A stretch of 64,000 nucleotides of DNA from Bog-473 sp963807775 (GTDB taxonomy: Bacteria > Actinomycetota > Acidimicrobiia > Acidimicrobiales > RAAP-2). The position numbers and the translations under genes were made by a program. Position 1 is the first letter of the stretch. Every line of letters starts with the position of its first letter. Positions 9,617-17,020 of the stretch are shown here, piece after piece. The stretch spans positions 186,001 to 250,000 of the forward strand of contig CAWECY010000010.1 of NCBI GenBank assembly GCA_963807775.1, in the 5' to 3' direction. The notes beneath the pieces were generated by a model, which ran no database searches, was not told where the DNA came from, and worked only from the letters and a program-made list of their open reading frames with translations.

Positions 9617-11406
9617 CCGAGCCCACCTCCGCGCCGGGCGCTCCTGGTAGCGCCGCCCCGAGCCCCGGGCCCGAGCCCGGGTCCCAGCGACCCTGGCCCA
9701 AGGTCGGTCGGTTGCGCACGGTCGGCCCGGTCGTCCTCATCGTGGCCGCCCTCATCGTGGCCGGCGTCTCGGCCACGGTGCACGAGAACAAGGGCACGAC
9801 CACGGCCGCTGCACCGAGCGCGGGCACCGCCGAACAGCTGGCCCACTCGACGGTGCCCATCACCTACGCCGCCGCGGAGAAGGCCGGCAAGACGTCCGAC
9901 TACGACTGGGGCGCCCAGTGCGACCACAAGACGGGGCGGCTGAAGATGCCGTCCGACTACTCCCCGCCCTGCGTGCCCGTGTTCGACCAGAAGAACGGCA
10001 ACGGGGGCGCCACCTCGGCCGGCGTCACCGGCGACACGATCATCGTCGTCTACTACCAGGCCCAGCCCGGTGGCCTCGCGTCGACCATCTCGGGAGCCGC
10101 CGGCACGAACGCCCAGGCGCTGGCCACGGCGCAGGCCTACTTCGCCATGTTCAACAAGATCTTCGAGATGTACGGCCGCCACGTGAACCTGATCCCCTTC
10201 ACCGCGTCAGGGGCCGACACCGATCCCGTGTCGGCCCACGCCGACGCCATCACCGTGGCCCAGCAACTCCACGCGTTCGCCTCCATCGGCGGCCCGGGTG
10301 AGACCACCGCCTACGAGGACGAACTGGCCCGCCTGCATGTGCTGTGCATGGGGTGCGGCGACTCGGCGCTCTACGGCCAGATCAAGCAGAACGCGCCCTA
10401 CCAGTGGGCCAACCTCCCGACCGCCGACACGTCGCTCAACGAGACGATCGACTACGTCATCGCCAAGTTGAACGGGCGGGACGCTGTGTGGGCCGGCGAC
10501 CCCGCCCTGCACACCCAGAAGCGCAAGTTCATCGTGGTGAGCGAGACGTCGGAGCCACCTGCGCCGGGCTTCGCCCAGCTGACCGCCTCGCTCACCCAGA
10601 AGCTGAAGGCCGGCCACGTCAACATGGCGTCGCCCACCGACCTCACGTACACGCTCGACCTCACGACCCTGCCCACCCAGGCCGCGACCCTGGCCGAGAA
10701 GCTGAAGTCCTCGGGCGCCACCAGCATCGTGTTCGCCGGCGATCCCATCATGCCGATCTACCTCACCAAGGCGTGCGCCGACATCGGCTACTACCCCGAG
10801 TGGATCATCACCGGCATCGTCCTGACCGACACCTCGACCCTGGGGCGCTACTACGACCAGAGCGAGTGGTCGCACGCGTTCGGGGTGACCAGCCTGGCCG
10901 TGCCCACCCCGGTGGGCGTGAGCGACGCCTATCGCCTCTACCGCTGGTGGTACGGCGCCAACACCTCGCCGGCCTCGCTGGCCGCGCCGGCCATTCTCCC
11001 GGTTATCGAGCAGTTCTTCACCGGGCTGCAGCTGGCCGGGCCCGACCTCACGCCCTACACGTTCACCACCGGGCTGTTCCGCGCCCCGCCGACCGGCGGC
11101 GGCCCGACGTCCCCGCTCTATGCCAACGGCTACCAGGGGGCGGCACCGCTGCCCAGCTACTCGTCGCCCGCCGACTACACGTTCCTCTGGTACGACGCCA
11201 CCGCCAAGGGTCCCGACGAGGAAGGCGTGGTCGGCAGCGGGCTCATGCGCTATGTCAACGGGGGCACCAGATACAAGGCAGGCGTGGTGCCGTCCGGGCC
11301 GGTGCCGATGTTCTCGCTGGCCGGCAGCGTCACCAGCTACGCGTCGCCGCCTGACCTGGCTCCGTCCTACCCGCCCTGGCCCGGGTCGCCCACCGCCTCC
11401 GGCTGA
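9613..11406 (+). CDS. Liv-type substrate-binding protein, membrane-anchored
   Basis: A 597-residue extracytoplasmic binding protein of the leucine/amide-binding (Peripl_BP_6) class. A Pro-rich cytoplasmic tip is followed by one hydrophobic segment at about residues 36-56 (VGPVVLIVAALIVAGVSATV). There is no lipobox Cys, so it is probably held by an uncleaved signal anchor. Family-like stretches include GDTIIVVYYQAQPGG, SIGGPGETTAYEDELARL and KLKSSGATSIVFAGDP. The ATG overlaps the upstream stop (ATGA), making it the third gene of the importer operon. Ligand unknown. Confidence 0.88.
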   Translation: MTEPTSAPGAPGSAAPSPGPEPGSQRPWPKVGRLRTVGPVVLIVAALIVAGVSATVHENKGTTTAAAPSAGTAEQLAHSTVPITYAAAEKAGKTSDYDWGAQCDHKTGRLKMPSDYSPPCVPVFDQKNGNGGATSAGVTGDTIIVVYYQAQPGGLASTISGAAGTNAQALATAQAYFAMFNKIFEMYGRHVNLIPFTASGADTDPVSAHADAITVAQQLHAFASIGGPGETTAYEDELARLHVLCMGCGDSALYGQIKQNAPYQWANLPTADTSLNETIDYVIAKLNGRDAVWAGDPALHTQKRKFIVVSETSEPPAPGFAQLTASLTQKLKAGHVNMASPTDLTYTLDLTTLPTQAATLAEKLKSSGATSIVFAGDPIMPIYLTKACADIGYYPEWIITGIVLTDTSTLGRYYDQSEWSHAFGVTSLAVPTPVGVSDAYRLYRWWYGANTSPASLAAPAILPVIEQFFTGLQLAGPDLTPYTFTTGLFRAPPTGGGPTSPLYANGYQGAAPLPSYSSPADYTFLWYDATAKGPDEEGVVGSGLMRYVNGGTRYKAGVVPSGPVPMFSLAGSVTSYASPPDLAPSYPPWPGSPTASG

Positions 11407-11421
11407 CGGTCCGGCGTCGGG

Positions 11422-11685
11422 TCAGCCCGTCCAGCTGTCGCTCGTTGACGTGCCCCCGGCGATCGCTGTGACGGTGATCCCCTGGAATGCATAGGCCACC
11501 TCGGTCTTTTCGGGCGCGCCGAAATGTGTGGCCAGCGGCAGGCCGTGGCTGAGCACGCAGGGGTCGCCGGGCGCGAACCCGGACACCTCGGGCTCCTGGC
11601 GGCCGCTCTCGAGCCCAGCCGCCAGGAGCACGGCCAGAGCGTCGTGCTCGTCCTCGGTCAGCTCCAACGTGTCGAGCTTGGCCAT
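11422..11685 (-). CDS. Small acidic protein, paralogue-like to the one at 11867
   Basis: A protein of 87 residues that I do not recognise. Its N-terminal part (LTEDEHDALAVLLAAGL, then EPEVSGF) matches in pattern the protein at 11867-12121 (LDDDEAELFAALVAPGV, then DEEVSGF), so the two look related. The C-terminus is rich in Gly, Thr and Ser (GGTSTSDSWTG). ATG 11685 is preferred; a TTG at 11700 would add five residues. No signal peptide or membrane segment is visible. Confidence 0.6.
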   Translation of the reverse strand: MAKLDTLELTEDEHDALAVLLAAGLESGRQEPEVSGFAPGDPCVLSHGLPLATHFGAPEKTEVAYAFQGITVTAIAGGTSTSDSWTG

Positions 11686-11773
11686 GAGGCCGCGGATCAA
11701 CGCTGCACTGAATCCGTCTCGTCACGGTGCCTCCTCGCCCCGGCCGAACGCTCAGACGGCCGGAGGCGACCCT

Positions 11774-11813
11774 GGTTACAGTGCAAGTGCAACGGTTTCC
11801 GCCCGCTGTAACC
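11774..11813. promoter_or_regulatory. Inverted repeat GGTTACAG...CTGTAACC between the paired small genes
   Basis: Two perfect 8-base arms, GGTTACAG (11774-11781) and CTGTAACC (11806-11813), lie 32 bp apart, about three helical turns. They sit between the divergent small genes at 11685 and 11867. This could be a bipartite operator or a leader hairpin; nothing in the sequence decides which. Confidence 0.45.
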
Positions 11814-11866
11814 CACAGGGGGTCTTCTGCGTCGGAATTGCTGTGACTACGGGGGTAGAGGAAAAC

Positions 11867-12121
11867 GTGGCGGACCGCGCAGCCGCAGACAGGCTTCTGG
11901 CCAAGATCCGCGCCTTCGTCGCCGAGCAGCTCGATGACGACGAGGCCGAACTCTTCGCCGCCCTGGTGGCACCCGGGGTAGCCCGGGCCTACCGGGACGA
12001 GGAGGTGTCCGGTTTCACGTCGGACGTGGACTGGCGGCCGGGTGCCTTGCCGGAGTCCCTGGCCGAGGCGGTGCGGGACGGCGGGGTCAGAGTCGAAGGG
12101 CTCGGCAGCGAGAAGACGTGA
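11867..12121 (+). CDS. Small acidic protein with DEEVSGF motif
   Basis: An 84-residue soluble protein of unknown function. The GTG start is supported by an AGAGGA Shine-Dalgarno at 11857-11862. It shares a patterned N-terminal helix and the EVSGF motif with the divergent protein at 11422-11685. Its stop abuts the stop of the convergent ECF sigma gene. No catalytic motif, signal peptide or membrane segment is seen. Confidence 0.65.
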   Translation: MADRAAADRLLAKIRAFVAEQLDDDEAELFAALVAPGVARAYRDEEVSGFTSDVDWRPGALPESLAEAVRDGGVRVEGLGSEKT

Positions 12122-12862
12122 TCACTCCGCCGTTCCGGAAGGTTCGGCGGTCCCGTTCTCGGTCGTGAACTCGAAGGGGATGACCTCTGCGCTGGCCGCT
12201 TCCAGGCAGGTGTCGCAACTCTCGATGTGCTTGGACCCGGCCACGGGATCCTCCTCCAACAGGCGCCGGAACTCGTCGCAGGCCAGCGACGGCTGCTTGA
12301 CCATGAGCTGCAACGCCAGCGCGTTGCGCAGCCGGCGCCGGGCCCGGTGCACGATCACCTTGGCCGCACCCGGCGTGACGCCGAGGGCCTCGGCCACCTG
12401 GGCCGGAGTGAAGCCGAGCTGCGTCACCATGGTCACGGCGGCGGCGTCGCGCTTGGACAGGCCGGCCACGCAGCCCTGGACCATCTCGGCCAGCTCCCGC
12501 ACCTCGGCCACCGACTCGGGGCCGGGGCCCGAGGACACGACGGACTCCTCCTGGTTTTCGTCCAGCGAGGTCAGTCGCTTGCGGGCCCGCAGCTGGTCGG
12601 TGGCAGCATGACGGGCAATGGACAACAACCACGGCCGGAACCGGTCCGGCTCCCGCAGGTCGTCGAGATGCTGCAGCGCCCGCGCGAACGTGTCCTGGAC
12701 CGCGTCGGCCGTGCTGTCGGCGTCGTTCACGAGGTGGTACGCGACGCGGCGGACAGCGTCCACGTGCTCTCGGTACAACTCTGTGAACGCGTCTTGATCC
12801 CCTGCCCGGACGGCTGCCACAAGCTCGGCGTCTGAGCGTGCAAGGGTGAGGGAACCCCGCAT
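12122..12862 (-). CDS. ECF-type RNA polymerase sigma factor with zinc-finger-like tail
   Basis: About 246 residues. Sigma region 2 (ELVAAVRAGDQDAFTELYREH; AVQDTFARALQHLDDLREPD; RFRPWLLSIARHAATDQLRARKR) is followed by sigma region 4 (DAAAVTMVTQLGFTPAQVAE; ALGVTPGAAKVIVHRARRRL). A C-terminal extension carries H-x3-C-x2-C (HIESCDTC) with an upstream Cys in SLACDEF. This resembles the zinc-binding motif of ZAS anti-sigma factors, but here it is fused to the sigma. ATG 12862 fits the usual start; the frame is open back to 12961. The divergent surface-protein gene starts 42 bp away and is a natural candidate target. Confidence 0.88.
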   Translation of the reverse strand: MRGSLTLARSDAELVAAVRAGDQDAFTELYREHVDAVRRVAYHLVNDADSTADAVQDTFARALQHLDDLREPDRFRPWLLSIARHAATDQLRARKRLTSLDENQEESVVSSGPGPESVAEVRELAEMVQGCVAGLSKRDAAAVTMVTQLGFTPAQVAEALGVTPGAAKVIVHRARRRLRNALALQLMVKQPSLACDEFRRLLEEDPVAGSKHIESCDTCLEAASAEVIPFEFTTENGTAEPSGTAE

Positions 12863-12904
12863 GTCCCGCGATGGTAGGCCTACGGCAGGTGAAATGCTCG
12901 TGAC

Positions 12905-13879
12905 ATGGTGGGATTCCTGAAACCAGGACGATCTTCTCGGGGCCGCGTCTTCCTGCGCCACGTCGTCGCAGCGGCCGCCACTGCCGTTGCCTCGTGCCTC
13001 GCCCTCGCCTCACTGGGCACCGCTCTTGCCGCCAGCACGGCCGGAGGTTCCACAGTGCCCAGCCTGACCACCAGCCCGACGAGCGGGTACGCCGGCGTCA
13101 CCCAGTTCGAGGTGACCGTCACCGGGTTCACCCCTGGCGCTCCCGGCGCTCCCAGCTGCAGTGGGAGGTTGAATCTCTCCTTCCAGGCATACAGCGGCGA
13201 GGTGTACGAGAGCTGGACCGAGCCCTCCCCCACAAAGAGCCCCGAGACCTACGGGTCGTTCATCGTGCCCAGGTCGGCTCAGCCCGCGGTGGTGAAGCTG
13301 AAGGCCAGCTGCCATTCGGCGGCGAGCCCGCCGTCGACGCTCAGCGCCGTGAGGCTGTTCGTGGTGGACGCGCGGCCGATCACCTCCCCAGCCACGACGC
13401 CCTCCAACGCCCCACCGACCACCACCACCACAGCCGCAGCCGCAGCCGCAGCCGCCCCACCGACCACGCAAACACTGGCACTCAGCCGTGACACCATTTC
13501 GCCGAAGGGCCGTGTCACCGCGTCTGGTCATGGATGCACCCCCAACGTACCGGTCCTGATCACGATCAACGGCGGCGCCATCATCGGTGGCGGAAGGACC
13601 GACGACAACGGGTCCTTCACGGCACCCTTGCAGGTGCGCTCACTACCAGTGGGCCACTACCGCATCGATGCCCACTGTGGTCCCCAACAACAACTCGTCT
13701 CCGACCTCAGCATCGCCGACATCACGCAGAACCCCCCGAAGAGGAGTGACCCCCCGACGCCGGAGTTAGTCATCGTTGGCGTCGTCCTCCTCGGAATCAT
13801 CGCCGTCGGTGTCGTCCTCTTTCGCACCCCTCGAGGCCGCCATAGCGCGGCCAAGACCAGAGCTCGTGGGCGCGCGTGA
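12905..13879 (+). CDS. Secreted, membrane-anchored Ig-like surface protein 1
   Basis: 324 residues. An N-terminal signal peptide (a run of Ala/Val/Leu ending near ALAAS) is followed by a beta-rich domain with one Cys pair (SCSGRLNLSFQ ... KASCHS), a Pro/Thr/Ala linker of about 35 residues, a second small beta domain (VTASGHGCTPNVPVLITING ... HYRIDAHCGP), and a C-terminal helix (LVIVGVVLLGIIAVGVVLF) with an Arg-rich tail. The layout matches the two following proteins, so this is the first of three tandem paralogues. No enzyme motif is seen. Likely a display or adhesion-type protein; the function is inferred from architecture only. Confidence 0.82.
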   Translation: MVGFLKPGRSSRGRVFLRHVVAAAATAVASCLALASLGTALAASTAGGSTVPSLTTSPTSGYAGVTQFEVTVTGFTPGAPGAPSCSGRLNLSFQAYSGEVYESWTEPSPTKSPETYGSFIVPRSAQPAVVKLKASCHSAASPPSTLSAVRLFVVDARPITSPATTPSNAPPTTTTTAAAAAAAAPPTTQTLALSRDTISPKGRVTASGHGCTPNVPVLITINGGAIIGGGRTDDNGSFTAPLQVRSLPVGHYRIDAHCGPQQQLVSDLSIADITQNPPKRSDPPTPELVIVGVVLLGIIAVGVVLFRTPRGRHSAAKTRARGRA

Positions 13880-13910
13880 CGCCTGCAGCCGCCGGCGCGA
13901 TGCTCACAGG

Positions 13911-14984
13911 ATGGGACAGAGCGTGACCCGGAAGGCATCGGGGATCGTCCGCTCCCGCCGCTGGTTCTCCATCGCTGCCGGGGTCGCCGGCGTGGCCGCC
14001 TACCTTGCCCTGGCCGCCGCCCCCGCCGGGGCCGCCGAGGTCAGCGCCAGCCCGGCCCAAGGACCACCGGGCACGCCCTTCGACGTCACGGTCACAGGCT
14101 TCTACGCGGCCGGCGCTCTGCTCTGCTACGAGCAGCTGACCATTACTTTCCAGACGACCAGTGGGACAGCCATTCAGAGTTGGACCGAACCCGTGCCGAC
14201 GAGTAGTCCGCAGACGTACTCGGGCTTCACTGCGCCCGAGGCCACTGACAACCCGGCCACGTACTACGAGATCAAGGCGTCGTGCCCCCAAGACCCCGTA
14301 ACAGGGGGCGAAGGCACCAGCGCGATCGGCTACTTCGATCTGACGCCGCCCCCTACGACCACCACCACCACGACGACAACCGTCCCGACGACGACGCCGA
14401 CAACTCAGCCGGTGACGCCGACCACCGCCCCGCATGGCGCCACGACCACGACAACCGCGCACGCCGGCACCACGCCCACCACCAAGCCGAGCTCGTCGAC
14501 CACCTCGTCGACGAGCAGTACCACCACGACTACCAAGCCCGGAACCACCACCACGACGACGACAGCCACGCCCGTCGTGCTGTCGGGGGAGGACCTGGAG
14601 CTGAGCAGTCTCAGCATCCCCCCTGCAGGGTCGGTGAGTGCCACCGGTCAGGGCTGCAAGGCCTCCGTCCCCGTCCTGCTGACGGTCGACCAAGCGATCG
14701 TGGGCGCCACGAAGTCGGGTGCGAACGGGTCGTTCTCGACTCCGCTGAACGTGAGCACCTTCCCGGTCGGGCAGTACCTCGTGGTGGCGCACTGCGGGCC
14801 GACGCTGACGTCGGACCTCGATGTGGTCCTGGCCACCGAGGCCAACCCGGACACCTCGACGCTGTTGATCATCGTCTTCTTCCTCCTGATCGGTCTCGCC
14901 CTGTTCCGGCGCCGCATCCACCTCGACGCTCCGGCGGCGGCCGGCCAGGTGGACGAAGAAGAAGAAAACGGCACGCCGCTGTAA
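13911..14984 (+). CDS. Secreted, membrane-anchored Ig-like surface protein 2
   Basis: 357 residues with a signal peptide (cut near PAGAAEV), an N-terminal beta domain with a Cys pair, a Thr/Ser/Pro-rich stalk of about 85 residues, a second beta domain (VSATGQGCKASVPVLLTV ... YLVVAHCGP), a C-terminal helix (LLIIVFFLLIGLALF) and an acidic tail. From within the stalk to the stop the DNA is identical to the next gene as part of a 609 bp repeat, while the N-terminal domain differs. The ATG at 13911 directly precedes the signal peptide. The Thr-rich stalk is typical of cell-wall-spanning linkers. Confidence 0.83.
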   Translation: MGQSVTRKASGIVRSRRWFSIAAGVAGVAAYLALAAAPAGAAEVSASPAQGPPGTPFDVTVTGFYAAGALLCYEQLTITFQTTSGTAIQSWTEPVPTSSPQTYSGFTAPEATDNPATYYEIKASCPQDPVTGGEGTSAIGYFDLTPPPTTTTTTTTTVPTTTPTTQPVTPTTAPHGATTTTTAHAGTTPTTKPSSSTTSSTSSTTTTTKPGTTTTTTTATPVVLSGEDLELSSLSIPPAGSVSATGQGCKASVPVLLTVDQAIVGATKSGANGSFSTPLNVSTFPVGQYLVVAHCGPTLTSDLDVVLATEANPDTSTLLIIVFFLLIGLALFRRRIHLDAPAAAGQVDEEEENGTPL

Positions 14985-15086
14985 CTACCGTTACGCTCAC
15001 CCGTCAGCTGAGGGGCAACCTGTTCGAACGAGGATCGAGGAGGACGATGTGGCTGAGGCGATAGCACGCCTAGGCGCGCCTCGTCG
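14478..15086 (+). repeat. Perfect 609 bp direct repeat, copy 1
   Basis: These 609 bases recur without a mismatch at 15595-16203 (offset 1117 bp). The copy covers the stalk, second beta domain, anchor and stop of surface protein 2, the 64 bp spacer, and the first 12 codons of the next gene. The spacer includes a small palindrome GTAAC-TACC-GTTAC at the stop codon (14981-14994). Confidence 0.97.
15038..15051 (+). promoter_or_regulatory. Shine-Dalgarno with overlapping ATG and GTG starts
   Basis: AGGAGG at 15038-15043 lies 3 nt before an ATG (15047) and 5 nt before a GTG (15049). The ATG frame stops after five codons; the GTG frame encodes surface protein 3. Spacing favours GTG. The same arrangement, being inside the repeat, recurs at 16155-16168 in front of the next gene. 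Confidence 0.75.
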
Positions 15087-16101
15087 AACGCTGTACTGCC
15101 TCGCCGGCGTTGCCGCCGTGGTTGGCTACCTCGTTCTCGCCGCCTCTCCGGCTGGTGCCGCCGGCGTCGCCGCCAACCCAGATACTGGGCCGCCGGGCAC
15201 GTCCTACACGGTGACGGCCACGGACTTCGGCTTGAAGGCCACCGGTGCGCCATCGTGCGGCGGCACCCTGAACATCACGTTCCGCACCACAGGAGGTACG
15301 GTCATCCAGACGCTGTACTCGGGGGCGGCACCGACGAGCAACTCGCAGGTCTACGGGCCCTTCGGCGCCCCCAATGTCGCGGCCACCACCTACGAGATCT
15401 TCGCGTCCTGCCCCGCATACGAGACCAACGGGATCATCCTTTCGGCCACCAACTACTTCGTCCTGACCGCGCCGCCGCCCACCACAACCACCACCACGAC
15501 GACCACGACCGTCCCGCCGACCACAGCTCCGCCGACCACGACGCCGACCACTCACCCGGTGACGACGACCACGGCCGGTCACGGCACCACCGCTACCACC
15601 AAGCCGAGCTCGTCGACCACCTCGTCGACGAGCAGTACCACCACGACTACCAAGCCCGGAACCACCACCACGACGACGACAGCCACGCCCGTCGTGCTGT
15701 CGGGGGAGGACCTGGAGCTGAGCAGTCTCAGCATCCCCCCTGCAGGGTCGGTGAGTGCCACCGGTCAGGGCTGCAAGGCCTCCGTCCCCGTCCTGCTGAC
15801 GGTCGACCAAGCGATCGTGGGCGCCACGAAGTCGGGTGCGAACGGGTCGTTCTCGACTCCGCTGAACGTGAGCACCTTCCCGGTCGGGCAGTACCTCGTG
15901 GTGGCGCACTGCGGGCCGACGCTGACGTCGGACCTCGATGTGGTCCTGGCCACCGAGGCCAACCCGGACACCTCGACGCTGTTGATCATCGTCTTCTTCC
16001 TCCTGATCGGTCTCGCCCTGTTCCGGCGCCGCATCCACCTCGACGCTCCGGCGGCGGCCGGCCAGGTGGACGAAGAAGAAGAAAACGGCACGCCGCTGTA
16101 A
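15049..16101 (+). CDS. Secreted, membrane-anchored Ig-like surface protein 3
   Basis: 350 residues from a GTG. It has a signal peptide (ending near PAGAAGV), an N-terminal beta domain homologous to but clearly different from protein 2 (SCGGTLNITFRTTGG ... IFASCP), a Thr-rich stalk and, from the stalk on, a C-terminus identical to protein 2 including the helix and acidic tail. Both the first 12 codons and the last half of the gene lie in copies of the 609 bp repeat, so only about 500 bp of its N-terminal domain is unique. Variable head on constant stalk suggests recombination or gene conversion. Confidence 0.83.
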   Translation: MAEAIARLGAPRRTLYCLAGVAAVVGYLVLAASPAGAAGVAANPDTGPPGTSYTVTATDFGLKATGAPSCGGTLNITFRTTGGTVIQTLYSGAAPTSNSQVYGPFGAPNVAATTYEIFASCPAYETNGIILSATNYFVLTAPPPTTTTTTTTTTVPPTTAPPTTTPTTHPVTTTTAGHGTTATTKPSSSTTSSTSSTTTTTKPGTTTTTTTATPVVLSGEDLELSSLSIPPAGSVSATGQGCKASVPVLLTVDQAIVGATKSGANGSFSTPLNVSTFPVGQYLVVAHCGPTLTSDLDVVLATEANPDTSTLLIIVFFLLIGLALFRRRIHLDAPAAAGQVDEEEENGTPL

Positions 16102-16203
16102 CTACCGTTACGCTCACCCGTCAGCTGAGGGGCAACCTGTTCGAACGAGGATCGAGGAGGACGATGTGGCTGAGGCGATAGCACGCCTAGGCGCGCCTCG
16201 TCG
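15595..16203 (+). repeat. Perfect 609 bp direct repeat, copy 2
   Basis: Identical to 14478-15086. It covers the second half of surface protein 3, the spacer, and the first 12 codons of the membrane protein gene at 16166. Beyond position 16203 the sequences diverge at once. Such a perfect repeat could also be a site of assembly collapse or expansion. Confidence 0.97.
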
Positions 16204-17020
16204 CGCCCCCTTCTTCGTGTGGTTGCTCCTCGCCCTTCCGGCACTCGTCCTCGTCCCCACCCCGGTTCCGTCCGCCGGCGCAGCGGGCTCGATCTCCATG
16301 TCCGCCCGCATCAACGGCACCAACGTCGCCAACTCCACCCAGCAGCAGCCCGTCCATCTCAGCCCCGACCACTCGGCCGTGGTCTCGGTCAAAGTGGCCA
16401 ACCGGGGCGCGTCGCGGATCACCGTCGCCACCGTGCGCGTCGAGGGCACGGTGATCGGGCTGACGTTCTTCTCGTATGACACGTCGGTGGACCTGGTCGT
16501 GCGAGCGGGACAGTCCGCTTCGGTGCACTTCGCACTCGACACCGGCGGGCTCGGGGGCCAAGCCACCGGCCTCATCCCGGGCGCGGTGGTCCTCCTGAAT
16601 CCACAGCGTGGCGACATCGCCTCGGTCTCCATGGTCACCAAGGTCGACGGCAGTCTCGTCTCCGTGTACGGGCTCTTCGGTTTGGCTCTCCTCATCCTCA
16701 CCGTCCTCGCCTTCGCCGATGTGATACTGGCGGTCGCCCGCCAACGGATGCCGGCCAACCGCTGGCGCCGCGCCCTGCGCTTCCTCGCCCCGGGCATCGG
16801 CTTCGGCCTGGTCCTCGTGTTCACGCTCTCCGCGCTGGCGGTCTGGATCCCGAGCCCGGGCACCTGGCTCGTGACGGTGCTCGTCTGCGCGGCCGCCTTC
16901 TTCGTCGCCGGCTACCTCTCGCCGACACCCGCCGGTCCCGACGAGGACGAGGAGGATCTCGACGAAGCCGAGTTTCTCGCTCCCGAAGCCGCCACGTCGC
17001 AGGGGGAGCCGGTCGGATGA
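16166..17020 (+). CDS. Membrane protein with large extracytoplasmic domain
   Basis: 284 residues from a GTG whose upstream region and first 12 codons come from repeat copy 2. A signal or anchor helix (FFVWLLLALPALVLVPTPVP) is followed by an extracytoplasmic beta-rich region (about 35-165), three membrane helices (LFGLALLILTVLAFADVIL; APGIGFGLVLVFTLSALAV; WLVTVLVCAAAFFVAGYL) and a strongly acidic C-terminal tail (DEDEEDLDEAEF). I do not recognise the family. Its stop overlaps the kinase start (ATGA), so it is co-translated with the kinase and is a likely partner. Confidence 0.8.
   Translation: MAEAIARLGAPRRAPFFVWLLLALPALVLVPTPVPSAGAAGSISMSARINGTNVANSTQQQPVHLSPDHSAVVSVKVANRGASRITVATVRVEGTVIGLTFFSYDTSVDLVVRAGQSASVHFALDTGGLGGQATGLIPGAVVLLNPQRGDIASVSMVTKVDGSLVSVYGLFGLALLILTVLAFADVILAVARQRMPANRWRRALRFLAPGIGFGLVLVFTLSALAVWIPSPGTWLVTVLVCAAAFFVAGYLSPTPAGPDEDEEDLDEAEFLAPEAATSQGEPVG

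Noticed and set aside
14340..14580. Thr-codon repeats considered as a non-coding satellite
   Set aside because: They stay in frame within a secreted protein and encode a Thr/Ser/Pro stalk like those of the neighbouring paralogues.
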